From Nigrospora sphaerica (Eukaryota > Ascomycota > Sordariomycetes > Amphisphaeriales > Apiosporaceae), in contig JAGVVL010000009.1 of the NCBI GenBank assembly GCA_018287875.1, positions 3,906,001 to 3,970,000 of the forward strand: a stretch of DNA of 64,000 nt, written 5' to 3'. The notes beneath the pieces were generated by a model that did not search any database, was not told the DNA's origin, and was given only the letters and a program-made list of their open reading frames with translations. The translations under genes and the position numbers were made by a program. This document shows positions 57,448-64,000 of the stretch, in pieces (the first letter of the stretch is position 1; each line of letters begins with the position of its first letter).

Positions 57448-58008
57448 ATGCGTACCATCAAGCCCCGGGCCTTCCGCCGCCCGCCCGCCCGGCTCTTCGC
57501 CTCCAGCTCGGCGGCCGCTTCGTCCTCGGTCACGCCCATCACCTCCTTGCTGATCGCGAACCGCGGCGAGATCGCCCTGCGCATCAACAGGACGGCCAAG
57601 CGGCTCGGCATCAAGACCACGACTCTATACACGGACCCGGATGCCGGCTCCCAACATGCCGCCTGCTCGCCCAACGCCATCGGCCTGGGCGCCGCCAACA
57701 GCTACCTGGACGGCGACCGCATCGTGGCGCTGGCCAAGAAGCACGGCATCCAGGCCCTGCACCCGGGCTACGGCTTCCTGTCGGAGAACGCCGCCTTTGC
57801 CGCCCGCTGCGAGCGCGAGGGCATCATTTTCGTGGGGCCGCCCGCCCAGGCCATGGCGGATATGGGCGACAAGGCCCGCAGCAAGGAGATCATGACGGCC
57901 GCCGGCGTGCCGTGCGTGCCCGGCTACCACGGGCCCGACCAGGCCGAGGCCGAGCTGCTGGCCCACGCCCGCGCCATCAAGTTCCCCGTGCTGCTCAAGA
58001 GCGTCAAG

Positions 58009-58039
<31 letters not shown>

Positions 58040-58393
58040 TGCGCGAGGAGGACTTCGTGCAGCAGCTCAAGAGCGCCCGCGCCGAGGCCCGCGCCTCCTT
58101 TGGCGACGGCGGCGAGGTCATGCTGGTCGAGCGCTACGTCGTGCGGCCCCGCCACGTCGAGGTCCAGGTCTTCGCCGACCGCCACGGCGGCTGCGTCGCC
58201 CTCGGCGAGCGCGACTGCAGCGTCCAGCGTCGCCACCAGAAGATCCTCGAGGAGTCGCCCGCCCCCGACCTGGACGAGGCCACCCGTCTGGACCTGTACG
58301 ACAAGGCCCGCACCGCCGCGCTGGCCGTCGGCTACGTCGGCGCCGGCACCGTCGAGTTCATCCTGGACAAGGACAGCGGCGACTTCTTCTTCA

Positions 58394-58427
<34 letters not shown>

Positions 58428-59814
58428 CGTCAGCGAGATGGTCACCGGCACCGACTTGGTCGAGTGGCAATTCCGCGTGGCCGCTGGCGAGAAGCTGCCC
58501 CTGACCCAGGACGAAGTCCTGCAAAGGATCAAGGAGCGCGGCCACGCCATCGAGGCCCGCATCTACGCCGAGAACCCCGAAAAGGGCTTCATGCCCGACT
58601 CGGGCCAGCTGGTGCACCTGACCACGCCCCAGACCAGCGAGGACATCCGGATAGATGCCGGCTTCGTCGAGGGCGACAGGGTGACGGAGGCGTACGACGG
58701 CATGATTGCGAAGCTGATCGTTCGGGGCGACGACCGCGAGACGGCAATCCGGAGGATGGAAGTAGCGCTGCGCGACTACGAGGTAGTGGGCCTGAGCACC
58801 AACATTGAGTTCCTGAAGCGGCTGTGCCGGTCGCCCGCTTTCATCGCCGGCGACGTAGAGACGGGCTTCATCGACAAGTGGAAAGAGGACCTCTTTTCGC
58901 CCCTGGCCGTGGACTCTGAGGTCTTCGTTCAGGCGGCGCTGGGCATGTACGTCTCGTCTTCGTCGTCCACGGGCGCCGACACGGCGCCGCACGGCGCGTC
59001 GCTGGGCTTCGGCAACGCGGCAGCCGCCGCGGAGCGCAAGTTCGCCTTCAAGACGCTCGACGTGCTGAGCGAGAAGGAGGGCGAGGTGGTCGAGGTGGCC
59101 ATCACGCAGAAGAGCCACGAGCTGTTCGACGCGCGCGTAACGCGCGCGGGCCAGGAACCCCAGACGTTTGCAAACCTCGTCTCGTCCCCGCTGGCCCGTG
59201 GCCCGGCGCCAGCACCGTCACCGTCCGCGGCGTCGTCGTCGGGACCCCAGCGCACAGCGCTAAAAACTTTCTTCCCGGACGCGCGGGTCGAGTCGACGGT
59301 GGTGCGCGACCCCAACAACGCCCACAAGATCACCGTCTTCCAGCGCGGCGCCAAGACGGAGCTCGCCCTCGCCGCGCCCTCCTGGTACGAGAAGGCGCTC
59401 GGCCTCAAGGAGGCCAAGGCCTCGGTCGTCGCCCCCATGCCCTGCAAAGTGCTCAAGAACGAGGTTCGCGAGGGCGATCGCGTCCAGAAGGGCGCACCGC
59501 TCGTTGTGTACGTTCCTTTTCTCCCCCCCTCCTTTTCCCCGTGCCATTCCCGGGGCCGCCGAAAGAAACCACGCAGGGAAATCGCTAACCTATCGCCTTC
59601 CCACGTACAGCATCGAGTCAATGAAGATGGAGACCATAATCCGCTCACCGCAAGACGGCGTGGTCAAGAAGTTGGCCCACAAGGAAGGAGTAAGTCTTTC
59701 TGCCACGGACAACAGCACACACTAGGATGCGACAGAGCTAACCTGGGAGAGCAGGATATTTGCAAAGCAGGCACAGTTCTTGTGGTCTTTGAAGAAGAGG
59801 GGGCGACGGACTGA
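57448..59814 (+). CDS. mccA: 3-methylcrotonyl-CoA carboxylase, biotin-containing alpha subunit
   Basis: Three exons (57448-59507, 59611-59689, 59755-59814) join in phase to 732 aa. Residues 1-28 are an Arg/Ser-rich mitochondrial presequence. The biotin carboxylase domain follows: LLIANRGEIALRI, ALHPGYGFLSEN, ATP-grasp loop KSVKGGGGKGM, ERYVVRPRHVEVQVF, QRRHQKILEE-type catalytic loop, and [25 protein letters not shown]. A linker domain and then the biotinyl domain end the protein, with the biotin attached to Lys692 in ESMKMET; the second intron-bounded exon carries this motif. The enzyme carboxylates 3-methylcrotonyl-CoA in leucine breakdown, in the mitochondrial matrix, with a beta subunit encoded elsewhere. 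The E-S-M-K-M lysine site and the overall length favour MCC alpha over acetyl-CoA or pyruvate carboxylase, which are longer; propionyl-CoA carboxylase is normally absent from fungi. Confidence 0.93.
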
Positions 59815-60413
59815 GCACCGGTTGATAACGGCGACGCCGAGGCAACGGCAAACATAGCAATGCCGAGCCTTGGCCTATATCACCCTTAGACTCGGGATAA
59901 GTATTGGGTCCAAACGCCTCGCGACGTAAACAGACATGACACAAACGAAACACTATAGCAACGGCGCGTGCCTCTACAGAAACCTAAGGCCAGAGGTGCT
60001 GTATTTAGTGAAGCGCCTAATCAGAACTCGTCACTGCTGAGTTGAATAGGAGCAAATTACAAGGTATAGCACGTAGACGTAGCCGAACCCATGGTACTTT
60101 GCCCCTGAAGCGCAGGACTTGCGCTTGCTGCGGCCTGGCCCCGGTAACTCCCAGAGCGTGGACCGGATACCGTAACAATTGGTTCAAGTATCGCCCGTAC
60201 AGTACAGCTGCTCTCGATGCGACCTCCTTCGACGGAGCGAGACCCCCCATCTCACCACGAAAACAAAAACGCCTTCGCATGCCTCCTTTCTTGCTCCTCC
60301 CAGTGCACGCGGCGGGCCATGGTATCATACAAGTGCCGTTGCGCTTTCCCGCCACCGGGCTGGGGTTCGGCGCCCCGACCCTCGGCTGGTTCGCCCTCCC
60401 TTCAACACCTCTT
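59815..60413. other. convergent intergenic region
   Basis: 600 bases between the stop of the MCC gene (+) and that of the bS16m gene (-). Nothing recognised. Confidence 0.4.
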
Positions 60414-61004
60414 TCACGCCACCGGGGGCTTGGCGTTGTCGACAAGATCGGCCGGCAACGGGGGCGCTGTCCGCTTGGGCTGATTGCGCCACTTGGGCTC
60501 GATGAGTCCGACCTGATAAAGGGGCAGGGCCCCGGGTTAGCTACTACGTCCGTCTTCGGCGGGAGCCGGCCGGGGAGGGTGGGGGTTTTTCTTTCGCTCA
60601 CCATGGCCAGTAACCGCCACACCGTGTCCGAGGGCTGCACGCCGCAGCCGATCCAGTACTTGGCGCGGTCGCGGTCCAGCTTAATGTCCTTGTGCAGGCG
60701 GCCCGTCTCATCGTACGGGTCCGTCTTGGGCAGCGGGTCGTAGGTTCCGATGACCTCGAGCGGCTTGCTGTTCCGTGCTGTCCTGTCGGGGCGGGAAGAA
60801 AACCGGTTCCCTATGTCAGCCGGGGAGAACCGAGACGGGAGGGGGGCGGGCCGGGCGCTTCCCCGGGGGCTATCGTGATGTCCGCTACGCCGGCGCGCGG
60901 CGGGTGGAGGGAGGGAGGAGGGCGGACCTTGCGTGCTGGATGACAATGTTGTAGAAGGGCGAGTTGCGCTTGCCGAAGCGCGCCAAGCGCATCTTGAGGG
61001 TCAT
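60414..61004 (-). CDS. MRPS16: mitochondrial 37S ribosomal protein bS16m
   Basis: Three exons (61004-60928, 60782-60602, 60512-60414) join in phase to 118 aa. The start MTLKMRLARFGKRNSPFYNIVIQHAR matches the bS16 opening (I/V-R-L-x-R-x-G-x-K-x-x-P-x-Y-x-I-V). The second exon continues TARNSKPLEVIGTYDPLPK, the conserved L-E-x-[I/L]-G-x-Y-[D/N]-P turn, and DIKLDRDRAKYWIGCGVQPSDTVWRLLAMV, the helix with G-x-Q-P-[S/T]-D-x-V. The third exon gives a basic, proline-rich fungal tail (VGLIEPKWRNQPKR). It is a structural protein of the small mitochondrial subunit contacting 16S-type rRNA. Basic N-terminus serves for import without a cleaved presequence. The gene is divergent from the NAD(P)HX epimerase gene. 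Confidence 0.93.
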
Positions 61005-61601
61005 CTTGGGCGGGCGGTTTCCGGGTGGTTTGGGCGGCCGCGTGTGTGTCCTTCTTTTCGCGCGCGCGGGGAGGGGGGCTGTTCCCGGTTCGGCCGTCTT
61101 TCCTTGCGTGTCACGGCGCTCGCTTCTTCCTGCCGGCCTCTCTGGTGCACCGGACGAGCTTCAAAATCGATAAGGAAATTTACCGCGGCGGTGTCGGACG
61201 GCGGTTGATCCGCCCCCGCCACTGGCCAGCACCCGCTCCCCAGAGCTCCAGCTGGCATGGATGGATGGTTGGATTGTTGGTGCCCCACCCTATGCAGCTG
61301 ATCTCCCCCTGCACCTGCTTGGCTCGTGGATGGATGGTGACGGTTGGCAGTCGCGGCCGGGGAACCTGGTGATGTCAGTCGTGGGAAGCCCGTGTAAGCC
61401 TATTTGGCCACAGGCGCATCAGGAAGGTTCTCTCGCATGGGATCCGACCCGCGGAACCTCGCATTACCCTGTTTTCACTTCTCCATCCAGTTCCATACCA
61501 TTAACTACCAGCCTGATCGTCCAGAACGGCTTTCTCTTCTTTTCCGTGTTCCCCAATTGTCCCACCACGCCAATCCGCCCAGCTGCGCCGAGTTCTGCAT
61601 C
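61005..61601. promoter_or_regulatory. divergent promoter, bS16m (-) and NNR1 (+)
   Basis: Nearly 600 bases without a supported gene, shared by two mitochondria-linked housekeeping genes. No clear TATA box. Confidence 0.5.
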
Positions 61602-62884
61602 ATGGCTCTCAAGGTCAGCCGACGTCTAGAATATTTCACCATCATGCTATTGCCCGCCAGCGGCTGACGAATTAATACCGCCAGACTCTCTCCGCCAAGG
61701 CCGCTGCTGCTCTCGATAAGGAGCTCATGAGCAGCGGCGCCTTTTCTATTGACCAGCTGATGGAGCTTGCTGGTCTTTCCGTGTCCCAGGCCGGTGCGTA
61801 CCCTGCATACCCTGCGGACCAACTTACACTACGAACGTACCTACTGCCCAAACGCCCACCAGTTGGCCACCCTGCCTGGTGGAGCCAATTGGGGCGGCAT
61901 AATGAATCGCCCCTGATGATGAACAACGTCACTGACACCTGACACTCGCAGTCTTCAAGGTTCACCCGCTTAATAAGGGGAACCGCATCCTCGTGGCCTG
62001 TGGCCCGGGAAACAACGGTAATTGAAAGAAGACGCCCATCTTTCACATTTCGGCGGCTCACGCTATCTGCCTACTTCAGGGGGGGATGGTTTGGTGGCCG
62101 CTCGTCACCTCCGACACTATGGTTACGAGCCCACCATTTACTACCCGAAGCGCAGCAAGAATGAGCTCTACCAGGTACGTTCTGGTTCCTGGAGATGGTT
62201 CCAGAGTGGAAATTCCATTCAGTCATGGGGTTTCTATCAAGTGCCACCTGCATGCTTCTGTTCTATGCCGGTGTTTTGTCCAAAAGTACCCTGCTGTTGT
62301 ATGTGAATCCGTCGTTAACCCGCGGTATGGTAGCGGCTGGCCAAGCAACTCGAAGACCTTGAGGTCCCGTTCGTCGACGATTTCTCTGGCGCCTTGAAGT
62401 CAACTGACCACATTGTCGATGCGATTTTCGGTAAAGGTCGTTCGCTGAATCAGATGGCAGCATGCTGACAATGCTCCTCAGGATTCAGCTTTTCGGGAGA
62501 GGTTCGGGAGCCATTTCCAGCCGTAATCAAGGCGCTCGAGGATACCAAGCTTCCAGTAACGTCGGTGGATGCCCCTTCTTCATGGAACATCGAGGAGGGC
62601 CCTCCCAAGTCTGGGTTGGGAAGCGCCTTCCATCCCGAGTGCCTCGTCAGTCTGACGGCGCCCAAGCCTTTGGTGAAGCATTTCAAGGGCCGCCATTTCA
62701 TCGGAGGCCGGTACGTGCTCGAATGGACTGTCCCGTGTCCACTCGCTCGGCCAGGTCGCTTGCTTGCTGACGCTTCCGTAGTTTCATTGCCCCTTCCATC
62801 GCCAAGAAGTACGAGTTCGAATTGCCTAGGTACGAGGGCTTGGATCAGGTTGTCGAGGTGAGTCCGTCGGGACAGAAGTTGTAA
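61602..62884 (+). CDS. NNR1: NAD(P)H-hydrate epimerase (YjeF_N domain)
   Basis: Seven exons (61602-61613, 61685-61793, 61952-62017, 62080-62174, 62334-62430, 62482-62710, 62782-62884) join in phase to 236 aa; each junction restores a family motif. Order: [53 protein letters not shown]65GLVAARHL (nucleotide loop), [18 protein letters not shown]123[15 protein letters not shown] (catalytic Asp region), [15 protein letters not shown] and [25 protein letters not shown]. The enzyme interconverts R and S forms of hydrated NAD(P)H so that the S-specific dehydratase can repair them. The dehydratase domain is a separate gene, as in other fungi. The first coding exon has only 12 bases (MALK). The protein should act in cytosol and mitochondria. 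Confidence 0.92.
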
Positions 62885-64000
62885 GGCGCGTGACGAGGCG
62901 CTGGGCGCCGGCCCCGTGAATTCCGTATGGTCAGATGACCTCGCATCCTCCTTGGCGGCCAAATGGACACACACGACTTGGGCACTGGCCTTCCCGCATG
63001 TCATCCGTCACAACAGTGACGCCGCCCGAGCACCGCGTCCGCGGCGGGTGGAATTCGGGACAGAATTCGACATAGACGAGGTACCTTTTCCCGCAGACAG
63101 GGCATTCGTCCGTCCAATGCTCAACGCACATGAAGAGGCGTGGTGGTTTCAGACAAGACAGTAAGGCGGTTGCGTGACAGATGAGTCCCTGGAAGGGAAA
63201 GAGTCGGCAGCAGTCGGCAAATGGTCATAACATCAACCGTCGACACGCGCGAAGAAAAGGACGAATGTTGTCGCAAACGTGTCTTCTTCTAGGCGTCCCC
63301 ACGAGAAGACGACGCGAAGCAAAACGAAAGTACCAGGGCGGGCGGGCGCGATGTCGCCACCGGAGCGAGCGCGGAGAATGGTGACGAGAAAGTGCGGTAT
63401 GGTAACCCCTGGAAGCCGGGCCAGCAGAGGTGTACCAGCAGCCGCCGCAGAATCAACCAACACGCCGGGACGTCGGGTCTGGACAGTGGTACCCGCAGGG
63501 AAGCTGTAGGAAGGGGGGAAGATAGGGCATTCTAACTCACAGCCAGCCATCAATATTCTGCTACAGTACAGTAATGGCCTTTTTCTGCAGCCCTGTTCAG
63601 CAGTGGCTGCGAGGAGGCGAGCGCCGGAGCAAATGCTCCATGAGCACGCTGATTGGATGCCGCCATTTAGGCCACGGGCGGGTCCGATGCTGGGGGGGGG
63701 TTACCTGTAGATCAGACTGGTCCAGGCGATGGGACGCCGTACCGGCGTTTTCCAGGACCCCTGGGGGGGCCAGTGTGGCTATTTCTTTATTTTTTTTTTC
63801 CCCTCCTTGCCGTTTTGGACGGCTCGTATGGCGTCGCGAAGGCGGGCGGGCGAGTTGCGGGACGGGGGCCCCGAGTGTCGACGACGGCACCGGCACGGGC
63901 TATAAGACGACATCGTGCGTCCCACGTCGTCCGAAATGACCGCGCCCAAACAGCAATGACTCCTCCCGATGGGCGGTGATCGACCTTTCGCCGACTTTCT
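62885..64000. other. 3' flank of NNR1 and intergenic DNA, nothing recognised
   Basis: GC-rich mixed sequence with short frames lacking domains, a T-run near 63788 and G-runs near 63693 and 63765. No gene could be supported before the window ends. Confidence 0.4.

Noticed and set aside
57625..59118. 497-codon open frame on the minus strand
   Set aside because: It is the antisense shadow of the GC-rich biotin carboxylase exon; composition is Leu/Val/Ala/Gly-rich with no domain.

Overview
The window is nuclear DNA of a filamentous ascomycete (Pezizomycotina, most likely Sordariomycetes; the species cannot be read from the sequence). Evidence: genes carry several short GT..AG introns of about 50-240 bases; there is a fungus-specific DASH subunit, a non-reducing polyketide synthase (PKS), a PDR-type ABC transporter, a HeLo-like/NACHT STAND protein and a pogo-type transposon; and GC-rich coding blocks alternate with AT-rich, gene-poor DNA that looks decayed by repeat-induced mutation (RIP). 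Exon borders below were built by hand so that phases join; they are not transcript-supported.

Layout. 0-4.9 kb: AT-rich accessory DNA with an ankyrin remnant, a four-cysteine secreted protein and an unidentified gene fragment. 4.9-16 kb: a DUF1275 membrane protein (-), a 2.2 kb divergent promoter, an isocitrate lyase/PEP-mutase family enzyme (+) and a full-size PDR-type ABC transporter (-). 17.7-19.7 kb: a complete but dead pogo-like element with 46-base perfect terminal repeats. 21-28 kb: SPC19 (DASH), a secreted GH10 xylanase and an LtrA-family membrane protein. 29.2-35.6 kb: a non-reducing PKS. 37-41 kb: an ArsB/NhaD-type permease and a tiny secreted LysM protein. 41.7-44.7 kb: a STAND NTPase with a broken ankyrin tail. 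45-48.6 kb: a CBM9-like secreted protein and a GH32 enzyme. 49.5-62.9 kb: conserved housekeeping genes (RSM22, a membrane-anchored thioredoxin, a SPOUT1-type RNA methyltransferase, a pyridoxamine-oxidase-like protein, 3-methylcrotonyl-CoA carboxylase alpha, mitochondrial bS16, NAD(P)HX epimerase).

The most unusual object is the PKS. It has six exons that join in frame (2022 aa) with recognisable SAT, KS, MAT, PT and TE domains. The KS Cys-His-His triad is intact. In contrast, the expected nucleophile or base is replaced in SAT (Gly116), MAT (Gly994), PT (Gln1324) and TE (Ala1831, probably also Ala1996), and the ACP is absent although the Ser/Pro-rich linker that normally follows it is kept. 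These are not RIP-type changes and the frame is not broken. This suggests a retained, largely non-catalytic PKS or a KS-only enzyme acting with partners elsewhere. No PKS tailoring gene lies beside it.

The secreted GH10, GH32, CBM9-like and LysM proteins and the small secreted protein fit a plant-associated or saprotrophic life. The last 14 kb is a typical core block with a strong mitochondrial theme.
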